In this document: positions 41,885 through 52,900 of the stretch, piece after piece
Layout: each line of letters starts with the position of its first letter
Numbering within the stretch: the stretch's first letter is position 1
Source of the DNA: Sphingobacteriales bacterium
Lineage (GTDB): Bacteria; Bacteroidota; Bacteroidia; Chitinophagales; UBA2359
DNA length: 64,000 bases
Direction of reading: 5' to 3'
Assembly: GCA_016718845.1 (NCBI GenBank)
Contig: JADKCK010000110.1
Coordinates: 3,300-67,299, forward strand
The notes under the pieces: model-generated
Told to the model about the DNA's origin: nothing
The model's input: the letters and a program-made list of their open reading frames with translations, nothing else
The model's database searches: none
Position numbers and translations under genes: made by a program

Positions 41885-44800
41885 TTATCTGGCAATTAAC
41901 AATTTTTGGTGCAATTTAGTAGTACCATCATTTACTTCTACCACATAATAACCTTGTGGTAATTGGTTAATGTTTATGTCAATGCTGTTATCGCCTTCGG
42001 ATACAGCAGTAGTTTGTCGCAACATCTCTTTGCCCACCACATCAAATAGTTTAATATTTATGCTACTGTTGGTTTGGGCAATATAATTTAGGGTTATCCA
42101 ACTATTGGCAGGGTTAGGCAATAAGCTAAATATTTGAGTAGGTGCATTGGTATCCAAATCTTCGTCGGTTTTGCAACCTGCAGTAGAAAACGTACTAATA
42201 GCACTGTAACCACCAGAAGTAACACCATCGGCACAATTGGCTTGTACTAGCCATTCGTAGTTTTTGCAAGCTACTAATTGCGACGATATGTTTTTTGATG
42301 TGCCTATTATAGGTCCGATGGACACCCAAATAGTTGTACCTACTTTACGACCAAATATGGTATAATTGGCTGCTCCTGCTACAGCGTTCCAATTAAAGGT
42401 GGCAGTGGTAGCCGTTATATTGGTGGTGTTTAAGCCTGTAGGTGTACCTAGCAGTAAATTGCTAATAGTGGCAGCAGCGGTAGTGGTACAGCCTGTACTG
42501 GCGGTTACAGTTACTATATAGGTAGCGGCATTTAAATTGTTAATAGTAGCGGTTGTTGCTCCGTTGCTCCACAAAGGAGTGTAGGGTGCTGCTGCCCCCG
42601 AGGCATTTACTTTCATAGAGCCGCCTGTGTTGCAAATGGCATTTACTATATTGCTAATACTAATTGTTGGATTGGCATTAACCACTACGGTAGTAGCAGC
42701 AGTACCTGTACAGCCTGCTGTATTGGTTACGGTTACGGTATAGGTGGTGGTAGCATTTAGCGGTGTTGTAGTGATAATTGGCGTTGTGGCGCCGTTGTTC
42801 CAAACATAATTACCTCCACCAAATGCAGTGAGTGATGTAGCATTGCCCACACAAATGGGTGTAGTGTTGCCAATACTTGCCGCAGCAGTGCCGGTTGCAA
42901 TAACTGTTGTTGCTGTTCTGGTACAAGCATTGGCATTTGTTACGGTAACGGTATAGGTTCCGGGGGCATTAATGGTGGTATTTGCTATTGGGCTAGCATT
43001 GCTCCAATTATACGAAGTGCCGCCTGTTGCTGTAAGCACAATAGGTGTGTTTGGGCAGATGGGACCAGAACCAGTAATGGTAGCCGTAGGCAAGGCGTTA
43101 ATGTTGATAGGGGCAACCGCTGTTTGGGTACAACCATTGGCACCTGTTACCGTAACGGTAAAGGTGGTGGGTGTAGTTAAAGGCGCGGTTGTGGCATTTG
43201 CAGTAGTGCTTCCGTTACTCCATGCATAAGTGGCACCACCTGCGGCAATAAGGTTAGCTGTACTACCCATACAAATAGCCGTAGGGCTGTTAAGGGTAGC
43301 TGTAGGCAATGGATTAATGCCCACCGTTTGGGTAGCTATTTTGGTACATCCTGCTGCATTTGTTACCGTAACGGTAAAAGTGGTATTAGCACTTAATGGT
43401 GGGGTGCTAATGTTGGCTGTGGTGCTTCCGTTACTCCAGGCATAGGTTCCGCCACCCGTTGCGGTAAGTGTGGTGCTACTACCCAAGCAAATAGGGCTAT
43501 TGCCACTAATACTAGCCGTTGGTAAGGCATTAACAGTAACTGTTGTAGTGGCTGTTTTGGTGCAGCCCGCTGTGTTTGTTACTGTAACCGTATAGGTGCC
43601 TGCTGTACTAGCGGTAATAGCTGCTGTATTACTACCATTGTTCCAAGCATAAGCACTACCACCTGTTGCAGTAAGTATAGTATTAAAACCTGTACAAATA
43701 CTTGTAGCCCCACTAATACTAGCCGCTGGTAAAGCATTAACAGTAAGTGTGCGGGTGGCTGTTCTGATGCAACCATTGGCATTTGTTACCGTAACGGTAT
43801 AAGTGCCGCCTGTGCTAATGGTGGTACTTGCAGTGGTGGCTCCGTTGCTCCAAGCATAAGTACCATTACCTGTTGCCGTAAAGGTAGTGCTATTACCCGC
43901 ACAAACACTAGTAGCTCCGCTAATGCTAGCCGTAGGTAAAGGTAAAACGGTAATAGTTCGGGTAGCTGTTTTGGTACAACCTGCGGCATTTGTTACCGTA
44001 ACGGTATAAGTGCCTGCTGCAACAATAGTGGTACTTGCTGTGGTACTTGCATTGCTCCAGGCATACGCAACGCCTCCGGTTGCAGTAAGCGTGTTAGTAG
44101 TACCCGTGCAAATACTTGTAGGACCGTTAATAACAATAGTAGGAGCATCAACGCTAACCGTTGTGTTGGCAGTTGCTTGGCAGCCGTTATCGTCTGTTAT
44201 GGTAACGGTGTAGGTGGTGTTGGTACTTAAGGTAACTGTTGCGGTTGGGGTGTTGTCACCGTTGCTCCACGAATAGTAAGTGCCGCCAGTTGCGGTAAGC
44301 GGTGTATTGCCACCGGCACAAATAGTAACACCACCGCCGCTAATGCTAGCCGTAGGCAATGGGTTAACGGTAATGCTTGTGGTAGCTGTTTTGGTACAAC
44401 CCGCCGCATTTGTTACCGTAACGGTATATGCCCCTGCTGTTGAAATAAGGGCATTGGGGGTATTACTGCCGTTGCTCCAAGCGTAGTTAACACCACCTGT
44501 TGCGGTAAGTGTGGTACTATTACCATTGCAAATATTGCGCTCGCCGTTAATGGTAGCAGCGGGTAACTCGTTAAGGCTAACGCTTGTGCTTGCTGTATTT
44601 GTACAGGCATTGGCATTGGTTACTGTAACCGTATAGGTGCCTGCCGCCGTAGTAGTAGCGGTTGATGTAGCATTGCCGTTGCTCCATATATACGCACTGC
44701 CACCTGTTGCCATAAGGCTAGCAGCATTGCCCGCACAAACAGGGCTGTTGTTAGTTATTGCTATATTTGGGATAGCATTAACCGATACCGCTTGTGTGTA

Positions 44801-47521
44801 TGTAGCCGTACAACCATTGCCGCCATTGGTTATGGTTGATACCAGCGCGTTTTTATTAACCACTGTTCCATCTCCCACCTGACCATAAATATTCCATCCG
44901 CAAGTCCAAAGGTCGCCAAAAGGTTTTACTGCAAGCGAGTGGAAGGTTCCTGCCGAAACAATTTGCCAATTAGTTCCGCTGTCTATTTGTAGCGGCGAGT
45001 TTCTATTGGTAAAACTTCCGTCGCCCAACTGTCCTTCTTCGTTTCGTCCCCAAGTCCAAAGTGTGCCATCGGTTTTAATGGCTATGGTATGAGATGCCCC
45101 ACCCGAACTGCTTTGCCAAGTGGAAGACCCTATTTGTGCGGGGGTGTTTCGGTTGTTGTTTGTTGCATCGCCCAACTGTCCAAAGTCGTTTTGTCCCCAT
45201 GTCCAAAGGGTTCCATCTGGTTTTATAGCAAGGCTATGCCCGCCACCCGCCGAAACACTTTGCCATGCGGTTGTGCTTATTCTGGTAGGCAGGTATCTGT
45301 TAAGATTTGTTCCGTTGCCCAATTGCCCGAAGTTGTTTCGTCCCCAAGCCCAAAGGGTTTTATCTGTTCTGATGCCTAAGTTATGATACGAACCTGCCGA
45401 AATGCTTACCCAATTGCTTTCGGTACCCGACTGTGTAGGGGCGTTTTTTGTGGTGGTTGTTCCGTCGCCCAATTGCCCGTCGCCGTTTCGTCCCCAAGCC
45501 CAAAGCGAGCCATTACTTCTAATAGCCAAGCTATGTAATGCGCCTGCCGACACACTTAACCAAGTAGCCGTACCTATTTGCGTAGGTACATTTCTGTTGG
45601 TATAGGTTCCGTCGCCTAATTGTCCTTCTACATTTCGTCCCCAAGCCCAAAGTGTGCCATCTACTTTTAGTGCCAAGCTATGGGTGCTGCCTGCCGATAC
45701 ACTTAGCCAATTGTTAGCGTTGCCTATTTTTACAGGGGTATTTCTTTGCGTAAGGGTTCCGTCGCCTAATTGTCCGTTGTTGTTTCGTCCCCAAGCCCAA
45801 AGTGTGCCATCGGTTTTTATGCCCAGCGAGTGCGAGTCGCCTGCCGAGATACTTAACCATTTGGCATTGGTAGATGAGGTATAACTTATCTGCCCACCAC
45901 TACCTGCATTGGCAGGGTTAAAAATTGCCGTTCCGTTGCCAAGGTCGGTAATGCCTGGTCCGGTAAAAGTGCCTTTGGGTGCTTGATTACCCGTAAGCGT
46001 AACAGCGGCACTCGAGTTGGCGCAATAATTGGCATTTAGCCCACTAAAATTAATAACCGATGCGGGTATGATGGTTATTGTTTTGGCATCTGTTCCGGTA
46101 CAGCCCGCAGCATTTGTTACCGTAACAACATAAGTGCCTGCATTGGCTGCTGTTACTGCTTGTGTATTGGCGGAGCCCGTAGGTGTGCTCCATTGATAAG
46201 TACTACCTGGTGTTGCGGTTAAAGTTATCGCACTTCCGTCGCAAATACTGGTAGAACCGCTTGCTGTCATAGATGGGGCAAACAGATTAACTGTTTGTAT
46301 GGCGGTTCTTGTGCAGCCACCAGCACCTGTTACTGTTACTACATAATCGCCGCTAGTAGCCGTTACAGTTATGCTAGTAGCATCGCCGGCGGTGTTGTTC
46401 CACTGATAGGTATCAAGCACTCCAGCGGTACCAGCCGTTAAATTTACACTGCCACCAGCACAAAACGTAGTAGGCCCACTTGTAGTAATAGGTGGTGGAT
46501 TTGTAGCTTGTACCGACAATCGGAAATCGCCCGCATCAAAAATAGTACTAGAACCTTCTACCAAAACCGTATAAGTACCTGCACATAAATAGGTGGTAAT
46601 GCTCGATTTATTAGTACCCGGTGCATCATCATTAGTGGCTATTGGCGTGGCACAATCGGTGCTATTGTACAAGCGCAAAAGGGTGTTGTAGTTGGTGTAT
46701 GAGTCGTTGGTAGAGACAGTAACTTGTGCCGCCGATGCTAAGGTAAATTTATAGAACACATCGGGAGAATTATTGCCTGCTACACTGTTATAACCCATTT
46801 CGGGTGTGCAAAGATAAATGTAAAAAAGCGGAGGTCCAAAAGGGTCGATAGGGTTCAGGAATGGAGCGCCTGGTGCAATCCTATTTGAATTATCGTGGCT
46901 TTTATAGCCTCCTATTGCTATGGTGCCAAAGTCTAAGGCATCGGAGCAATTGGTGCCATGCGTGTATCGCCAAATGGTTTTGGGGGCATAATTAGCGGTG
47001 TAAGTTTGTCCACCTATAAAAAACGACTCATAGTCTGCGGTTCCATCTGACCCTGAGCTATCCCAAAATCTACAAGGGGTTCTATAATAGTCTTTGAATG
47101 TGTGCGTTATGCCATGAATATAAAGACGACAATCATCGTCACTACCATCATAAGTGCAATTGTCGCCGGTGTCGTTTTCCCATGAGTCAAAATCGATATA
47201 AAAATACGATGCCCAACTATTTGCTCCTATTACTGTGTGGATTTTGGTGCCGCCAACACTTAATGTTGATGGAGCATCGCCGCCCCAGTGAAAACAGGTG
47301 GTGGGCCAAGTTTGCGTACCGCCATTAGCAACTCCATAAAGTGAGCTTGATTGAACAGTAACTGTATTATCATCCCCAGTAAAAAAATCGTTGTCGCAAA
47401 GTTGTCTAACTTCATCAACCAACAGTTCGTAGTTTACCTCGCCATTGGTAATTTGGGCTTTAAGATTTACGGGCAGTAGCCCTATGAATAAAAAGAGGAG
47501 AATAGTAATTGATGTTTTCAT
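41885..47521 (-). CDS. Giant T9SS adhesin with RCC1 propeller and Ig-like repeats
   Basis: An intact 1878-residue exported protein. A signal peptide ends near LKAQ. Residues about 25-250 are a Cys-containing N-terminal region; about 255-345 looks like a pre-peptidase (PPC)-type beta domain. Ig-like modules follow at about 350-530. Residues about 550-890 are seven RCC1 repeats (WLSISAGDSHSLGIKTDGTL, WAWGRNNNGQLGDG), enough for one complete seven-bladed propeller. About 895-1650 holds eleven or so Ig-like modules (AGTYTVTVTNAAGCTKTAT). A fibronectin type III-like domain is at about 1690-1790, and a T9SS type A sorting domain (LLPNPANSWITLNY to LLIAR) ends the protein. It is 12 bp downstream of the carboxylase-like gene and probably in one operon with it. 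Confidence 0.88.
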   Translation of the reverse strand: MKTSITILLFLFIGLLPVNLKAQITNGEVNYELLVDEVRQLCDNDFFTGDDNTVTVQSSSLYGVANGGTQTWPTTCFHWGGDAPSTLSVGGTKIHTVIGANSWASYFYIDFDSWENDTGDNCTYDGSDDDCRLYIHGITHTFKDYYRTPCRFWDSSGSDGTADYESFFIGGQTYTANYAPKTIWRYTHGTNCSDALDFGTIAIGGYKSHDNSNRIAPGAPFLNPIDPFGPPLFYIYLCTPEMGYNSVAGNNSPDVFYKFTLASAAQVTVSTNDSYTNYNTLLRLYNSTDCATPIATNDDAPGTNKSSITTYLCAGTYTVLVEGSSTIFDAGDFRLSVQATNPPPITTSGPTTFCAGGSVNLTAGTAGVLDTYQWNNTAGDATSITVTATSGDYVVTVTGAGGCTRTAIQTVNLFAPSMTASGSTSICDGSAITLTATPGSTYQWSTPTGSANTQAVTAANAGTYVVTVTNAAGCTGTDAKTITIIPASVINFSGLNANYCANSSAAVTLTGNQAPKGTFTGPGITDLGNGTAIFNPANAGSGGQISYTSSTNAKWLSISAGDSHSLGIKTDGTLWAWGRNNNGQLGDGTLTQRNTPVKIGNANNWLSVSAGSTHSLALKVDGTLWAWGRNVEGQLGDGTYTNRNVPTQIGTATWLSVSAGALHSLAIRSNGSLWAWGRNGDGQLGDGTTTTKNAPTQSGTESNWVSISAGSYHNLGIRTDKTLWAWGRNNFGQLGNGTNLNRYLPTRISTTAWQSVSAGGGHSLAIKPDGTLWTWGQNDFGQLGDATNNNRNTPAQIGSSTWQSSSGGASHTIAIKTDGTLWTWGRNEEGQLGDGSFTNRNSPLQIDSGTNWQIVSAGTFHSLAVKPFGDLWTCGWNIYGQVGDGTVVNKNALVSTITNGGNGCTATYTQAVSVNAIPNIAITNNSPVCAGNAASLMATGGSAYIWSNGNATSTATTTAAGTYTVTVTNANACTNTASTSVSLNELPAATINGERNICNGNSTTLTATGGVNYAWSNGSNTPNALISTAGAYTVTVTNAAGCTKTATTSITVNPLPTASISGGGVTICAGGNTPLTATGGTYYSWSNGDNTPTATVTLSTNTTYTVTITDDNGCQATANTTVSVDAPTIVINGPTSICTGTTNTLTATGGVAYAWSNASTTASTTIVAAGTYTVTVTNAAGCTKTATRTITVLPLPTASISGATSVCAGNSTTFTATGNGTYAWSNGATTASTTISTGGTYTVTVTNANGCIRTATRTLTVNALPAASISGATSICTGFNTILTATGGSAYAWNNGSNTAAITASTAGTYTVTVTNTAGCTKTATTTVTVNALPTASISGNSPICLGSSTTLTATGGGTYAWSNGSTTANISTPPLSANTTFTVTVTNAAGCTKIATQTVGINPLPTATLNSPTAICMGSTANLIAAGGATYAWSNGSTTANATTAPLTTPTTFTVTVTGANGCTQTAVAPININALPTATITGSGPICPNTPIVLTATGGTSYNWSNASPIANTTINAPGTYTVTVTNANACTRTATTVIATGTAAASIGNTTPICVGNATSLTAFGGGNYVWNNGATTPIITTTPLNATTTYTVTVTNTAGCTGTAATTVVVNANPTISISNIVNAICNTGGSMKVNASGAAAPYTPLWSNGATTATINNLNAATYIVTVTASTGCTTTAAATISNLLLGTPTGLNTTNITATTATFNWNAVAGAANYTIFGRKVGTTIWVSIGPIIGTSKNISSQLVACKNYEWLVQANCADGVTSGGYSAISTFSTAGCKTDEDLDTNAPTQIFSLLPNPANSWITLNYIAQTNSSINIKLFDVVGKEMLRQTTAVSEGDNSIDININQLPQGYYVVEVNDGTTKLHQKLLIAR

Positions 47522-47533
47522 TTTACAAAGTTT

Positions 47534-48784
47534 TTACTTGTTTATGAAAGAATTGTTGTGGTACAAATAATACGGCATTTGTGCCAGATTTACGGTGTCG
47601 TTAATTAAATCTTTTGCCGCATGTTGATTTAAGCTAATTGTTGCTTTTGCTGTTACTTTTACTTGCTTAGAGCCATACTTTTTTTGAGCATCTTTGTGTA
47701 GCTTTTGTGCCAATGACCAAATAAAGTAAGGGTCGTTATAGGTATAAAAATATTGCTGGTAGGTCAATAATTTTTGAAAATCAACCGCGTATTTGTAGTT
47801 TTTATCGGGTATATCCACAAAAAACTGAAAGTATTTTGCTTCGCTACTATTTAGCATCATCCGCCACGAAAAATAATACCCTTGCCTATGCCAAGCCACG
47901 TTTCCGTCCATTAGCAAAAAACGAAGCGGAAATATTATCTGAAAAGCAAAGAATAGTGCAATAAGTAACTGCCGAGCAGAAAAGCGGAAATTGTTTTTAA
48001 CAAGTTGGTAAAGTTGCCCAAAACTAAAGGTAGATAGGCTAAGGTAGATAAACCACGTTGCCAACATCACCAAGGGGAAACTGCCGATATTAAAAACAAA
48101 ATAGTTGGTAAGATGAAACACAAGAAGTGGTATTACTACATACCAAGCCTTGGGTTTTCGCCATAACACAAAAGCCATCGAGCCATCGAACAATATACCT
48201 ATATAGCTCATGACATAGGCTAACACATGGGGGTAGGGGTAGTTTCGTGAGGTTGTAAATATCCGCATAGGGTAGCCTTCGAGCCAATCGGGGTTTATTT
48301 TTACTACTGCCCCGTAGAAATAGACAATAGACACCATTAAAGCAAATGGCACATAATTTAGTATCGACATTTTTTTGTTTGTGCGTCGTTTTATTACATC
48401 AATTATAGAAATTGATTGATGTGTATCGACAACAGCAAACAAAAAAGCTAACAAACACCACAAATAGTAGTGGTTGTTATAGTTCGACATATCTATCAGA
48501 AACAGATACCCAAAAGACACTAAAAACATAAGCGCACCTACGCGGGCTAAGATACCCAAAGCCAATAAAATAGCACCTATAAGGGCAATGCCTTCTAATA
48601 CCGTTAAAAGCGTATGCGAATAAGCCTCGATGATGCTAAGATAGGGATAATGGAAAACAAAGGTAGAATTTGACAGGTCGTGCAGAAAAGGTACAAGGTA
48701 AATTATTTCTGGTATCATCAACATGCCAAATAAAAACCTAAATAATGAAAAATTAGTTGCCGAAACAGCCGAGTTAATTTCCAT
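47534..48784 (-). CDS. HTTM / vitamin K-dependent gamma-carboxylase-like membrane protein
   Basis: A 416-residue polytopic membrane protein of the HTTM family, homologous to vitamin K-dependent gamma-glutamyl carboxylase. Two regions line up well with the animal enzyme: NNHYYLWCLLAFLFAVVD (103-120), and VYFYGAVVKINPDWLEGYPM (154-173), in which Lys162 falls on the catalytic-base lysine. The remaining sequence has about eight hydrophobic segments and a soluble C-terminal part. The animal enzyme carboxylates Glu on secreted proteins in an oxygen- and reduced-quinone-dependent reaction; bacterial homologues are uncharacterised to my knowledge. It lies between two giant adhesin genes on the same strand, 12 bp before one of them, which suggests but does not prove that an adhesin is its substrate. 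Confidence 0.8.
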   Translation of the reverse strand: MEINSAVSATNFSLFRFLFGMLMIPEIIYLVPFLHDLSNSTFVFHYPYLSIIEAYSHTLLTVLEGIALIGAILLALGILARVGALMFLVSFGYLFLIDMSNYNNHYYLWCLLAFLFAVVDTHQSISIIDVIKRRTNKKMSILNYVPFALMVSIVYFYGAVVKINPDWLEGYPMRIFTTSRNYPYPHVLAYVMSYIGILFDGSMAFVLWRKPKAWYVVIPLLVFHLTNYFVFNIGSFPLVMLATWFIYLSLSTFSFGQLYQLVKNNFRFSARQLLIALFFAFQIIFPLRFLLMDGNVAWHRQGYYFSWRMMLNSSEAKYFQFFVDIPDKNYKYAVDFQKLLTYQQYFYTYNDPYFIWSLAQKLHKDAQKKYGSKQVKVTAKATISLNQHAAKDLINDTVNLAQMPYYLYHNNSFINK

Positions 48785-48848
48785 TTTCGTAGCCTATTTT
48801 TGGTGTCTGAAAAATCTGATACTTATCTGTTAAGTTAAAAAGTAGCTT

Positions 48849-48884
48849 AGAAAAAAGCAGGGGCGCACTTTGGGGTACGCCCCT
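48849..48884 (-). terminator. Terminator after giant adhesin
   Basis: On the minus strand AGGGGCG and CGCCCCT form a stem around an internal loop, and the right arm runs into GCTTTTTT. It separates the giant adhesin from the carboxylase-like gene. Confidence 0.7.
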
Positions 48885-48899
48885 ACCCTCTTCAAAAAG

Positions 48900-49928
48900 C
48901 TATTTAGCTATTACCAAACGTATGGTTTGGATAACATCTTTGGTGTTTCTTACTTGGCACACATAGGCTCCGGGTGTTAGCTGTCTCGAGTCGATGTCTA
49001 AGAACAGCGGTTTGGCTGCCTGTACTTCGCCCTCAAAAAGTTTCATTGCCGACTTGCCTGTTATATCAAACAGTTCAACATATACATACTCGTTTTGCAT
49101 ACCTATATACTCGATGGTGGCGTGTTGTTTAACCGGATTAGGATAAACAGACAAGCTTGACGCATCGCCTAAATCCAAATCATCGGTTTTACCACGTCCG
49201 CGAGTAGAGGAGGCTACCCAATACCAACCGCTAATTTCGTTGCCTGCCGCATCGGTTACATATACGGTATACCAGCCCGAGGGCAAGTTGCTTAGTTGAT
49301 TGCTTGTAACACTGCCAACAGGTACCCAATCCGATGGACCAAACCATTCGTAGCTGTACGGAGCGGTGCCCCCTTCTGCCACAATACTTACACTACCCGA
49401 GTTAGTTCCGTCGTCGTTGGCTATGGTGTAATTGCTGATAGATAGCGGTTCGTCGATAGGTGTATTGCCTAACACTACTACGCCGCAATCGTTGCTATCG
49501 GTAATGGTAACAGCCCAAACAGCCGTTTGCCCGTATTGCAACGACACATAGCCATTGCCTGCTGCATCGTAGCTTATGTCGTAAGATACATAGCCGTTGT
49601 TGTCCCATTGATAACTATATGGAGCTACACCGCCATCTACTATTATTTCTGTTTGATGCACAAACACCGTACTCGATAATATTTCGGAGCCATCGGCTAA
49701 AACAGTTAAGGCTGCGGGTGCTACTATGGTTGCTGTGGTGGTGGTGGTACAGCCATTGACATCGGTAATGGTGGCGGTATAATTGCCTGCCCATAAGTTG
49801 CTGGCTGTTGCGGTTGTTTGTCCATCGCTCCATAAATAGGTGTAAGGCAACGCCACCCGTTGGCACCGCCGTAGCCGAGCCAGTAGGATTACTACACTGT
49901 GTACTAGCCACATTGCTGGTAGCAGCAC
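48900..49928 (-). CDS. Giant adhesin segment 4 with T9SS sorting domain
   Basis: Real coding begins near 49855 (PYTYLWSDGQTTATASN), continuing the last SprB-like repeat. Two further modules follow (PYSYQWDNNGYVSYDISYD and PYSYEWFGPSDWVPVGSV), then a T9SS type A sorting domain from SVYPNPVKQHATI to RLVIAK. The first 25 codons from the ATG at 49928 are out of frame with the protein. Confidence 0.75.
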   Translation of the reverse strand: MLLPAMWLVHSVVILLARLRRCQRVALPYTYLWSDGQTTATASNLWAGNYTATITDVNGCTTTTTATIVAPAALTVLADGSEILSSTVFVHQTEIIVDGGVAPYSYQWDNNGYVSYDISYDAAGNGYVSLQYGQTAVWAVTITDSNDCGVVVLGNTPIDEPLSISNYTIANDDGTNSGSVSIVAEGGTAPYSYEWFGPSDWVPVGSVTSNQLSNLPSGWYTVYVTDAAGNEISGWYWVASSTRGRGKTDDLDLGDASSLSVYPNPVKQHATIEYIGMQNEYVYVELFDITGKSAMKLFEGEVQAAKPLFLDIDSRQLTPGAYVCQVRNTKDVIQTIRLVIAK

Positions 49929-52900
49929 TTAATGCACTTGGTTGCGTAACATTGGCAGTTGTTTGGATAGTACAACCATTGCCATCGGTGATAGTGGCGG
50001 TGTAAGTACCTATTGATAGGTTAGTTGCGGTGGCGGTAGTTTGTCCGTTGCTCCACAAATAAGTATAGGGTGTTGCCCCACCAAATGTTGTTGCTGTTAC
50101 CGAGCCTGTATTGGTGCCATTGCATGCCACTGGGCTGATGCTTGTAAATATACTCAAAAGTTGTGGAGCTATAATGGTTACGTTATTTACGCTAACCGTA
50201 CATGCGTTTGCATCTTGCACTGTTACACCATAAGCACCCGCACTAAGGTTAGCAATGTTGGCGGTGGTTTGTCCGTTGCTCCATATATAGTTGTAAGGTG
50301 GTACGCCGCCTACCACATTTACTGTGGCGGCACCACTACCTAAGCCATTACAAGGCGACGAGGTTTGGTTTACGTTTGCCAATAATGCAGCAGGTTGGGT
50401 AATGTTAATGTTGTTTAACACCTTATTACAACCATGTGCATCGGTGATGGTAACGCTGTGTACGCCTGCACCTAAGCCAGTGGCGGTGGGTATGGTTTGT
50501 CCATTGTCCCAATTATAGGTATATGGAGGCGTGCCGCCCGCAGGGGCTACCGTAGCCGAACCTGTACCACCATTGCATAACACATTTACTACATTGCCCG
50601 TAGCTGTTAAAACAGTTGGTTGGGTGATGTTGGCGGTGGTTTGTTTGGTACAGCCATTGGCATCGGTGATGGTTGCTGTATAGGTGCCTGCTGTTAAATT
50701 AGTAGCGGTGGCGGTGGTTTGTCCGTTGTTCCACAAATAGGTATATGGGGCAGTGCCACCTGTTATAACCGCTTGGGCAGTACCATCTGCCGAGCCATTA
50801 CACAAGGCTGCTGTTACAAAACTTGGCGATACCAACATTACTGGGAAACTAGTAACCGTTACATCGCGCACTTGCACACAACCGTTGCCAAACGATACGG
50901 TAACGGTATAAATGCCACCTGTTAGGTTTGTTAAGTTAGGTGCATTGGTTCCGTTGCTCCATTGGTAATCTACATTACAAGCACCTAAGCGCAATAAGGG
51001 TTTTTCGGCGTAGGCTACTTGTGGCATTTCGAAGGCACAGGCTGCTCCTACATTATCGAACATACCAATGGTAGAGGTATAAGAAGTGCTTGCTGTGCGT
51101 ACAATATCGTTGTAGTAATTATCGGTTTGACTGTCGTAGCATACCTGTACAATAATGTTAGATACACCATCCCAATCAAAAGCATAATCCAAAGGTATGT
51201 CGTTCCAGCCTAATTGTGTGGTGTAATCGCGTTCGTAAACAATCTCGGCTCCAATGGCATACACATTGCTATTTAGCGACGATTGGTTGGTTCCCATCAT
51301 CTTAATCGTAAAGTTTTGGATAGGCGATACGCTGTTTTTTTGCACCACATCAAAGCCTAAGCGGCTGATAGTGCCTTCGTGTAGCCCTGCATCGCGCAAC
51401 TCTTGGGCAGTATAGATGTATTGGAAACGTACTTTTTTCCATGCTGTAGCAAAAGGACTAATGGCTGGGGTGTAGTTGGTATTGCTGCCTGCTGCAAGGG
51501 TAAAGGTTTCGGGGTTGGTGCAGGTTTTGCCCAATCTGCCCGTAAATACACTTGCATGAGCAGTGGCTGTACCTTCGTTGCCTGCACAACCTGCTGGGGT
51601 TGCTAGGGCTATTACCTCATCGCAGGTCGAGAATTGGAACGGATATGGATTTTGTAGCGTACCAATATGGTTATCGGGTACAAAACGCATGGTATCGCCC
51701 GTGTTGGGGTCGGTGGCGGCATGTAAGATGTACTCTGCTGGTTCGCTATTATCGTACATTTTAAACATAATAGGCTGATTGATAGCCGATGCATCGCCAT
51801 AAACGGTTAAAAACACCATGTAACGGTTTAACTCGGGTATATAACGCACCGAGCTGCTGCCTTGTGTAATACTCAATGGCGAGCAAGTGCCTGTACCTGT
51901 TGGTACCATAGCTGCTATAATGTCGTTTATGTCGGTACTTTCTATTAAGTTTACGCTTACTACGCCCGTTATTAACATCGAGTATTCGTAGCAACTTGGG
52001 TTGTACGACCAGTCGGCGAGCATAAATTGTGGATAGGTTATATCCATTGGGTTTTGAACATACAAGCGGTAACCTTGTCCGGGTTTAAGTATTTGCAAGT
52101 TGCCATTCGACCAACTATTGCCATCGTTTTGTGCAAAACCGTCTGTTTGGCTGCGGACGATATCGCCATTTACAAAATTAACGCTCGACATTAGTTGACT
52201 TAGGCTGTCGGGGGTTTGAGCGGTATAGCCTACCCAATTCCAGCCTGGGTCAAGTGTAATAGGATTGGCAAGGGCATCTATGGCTTCGCCGACCAAACAG
52301 AGTTCGTCTGTTTGGGCTTGTATGTATATCATGTAACTTTCGCCATTGGTAATGCTGCCTAAAGTACCTACCCAGCCTATGCCGTTTTGGTATTGGGCAT
52401 AACCATCGTGTCCTCTGAAAATATCGCCTGTTTGCGAGTAGCGCAAGCCTTCTAATACCTCGTTGATGCTCATATCGTTTGCCTCGACGTTAAACGAAAT
52501 CCAGTTCCAGCCTTGATGTAGCGTTAGGCATTGTACCAAACCTTTGGCGTGTATTTTTTTAGGTGTTAGATTGCTACCCACAATGCCGTTGTCGGCAAAT
52601 ATAATCGTACCATCTTCTTCCGAGCCGTATTGTTTGCCTTTATCTGCGTCCCAAAGCCTAAACGATAGGCTATCGCCAAAAGCATTATAACTGTATACGT
52701 CTAAGTAGGCTAAGTATTTCCAACCCGATTGCGTAAATACCCGCTCAATGTTGGCTACGCCTCTAATCTGGCCGTTGTTGAACACTGCCACTTTGTCAAA
52801 TTCATCTTCCGATAATTCTTCTTCATACGGGTCGGTATCCATGTCTAATTGTACCACCATATTCATGCTGTGTTGAAACTCGAATGGGTTGACCTCCCAG

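Noticed and set aside
45089..45884. Several long plus-strand frames opposite the RCC1 repeats and other adhesin parts
   Set aside because: They repeat with the period of the minus-strand domain repeats and are antisense shadows of a repetitive gene.
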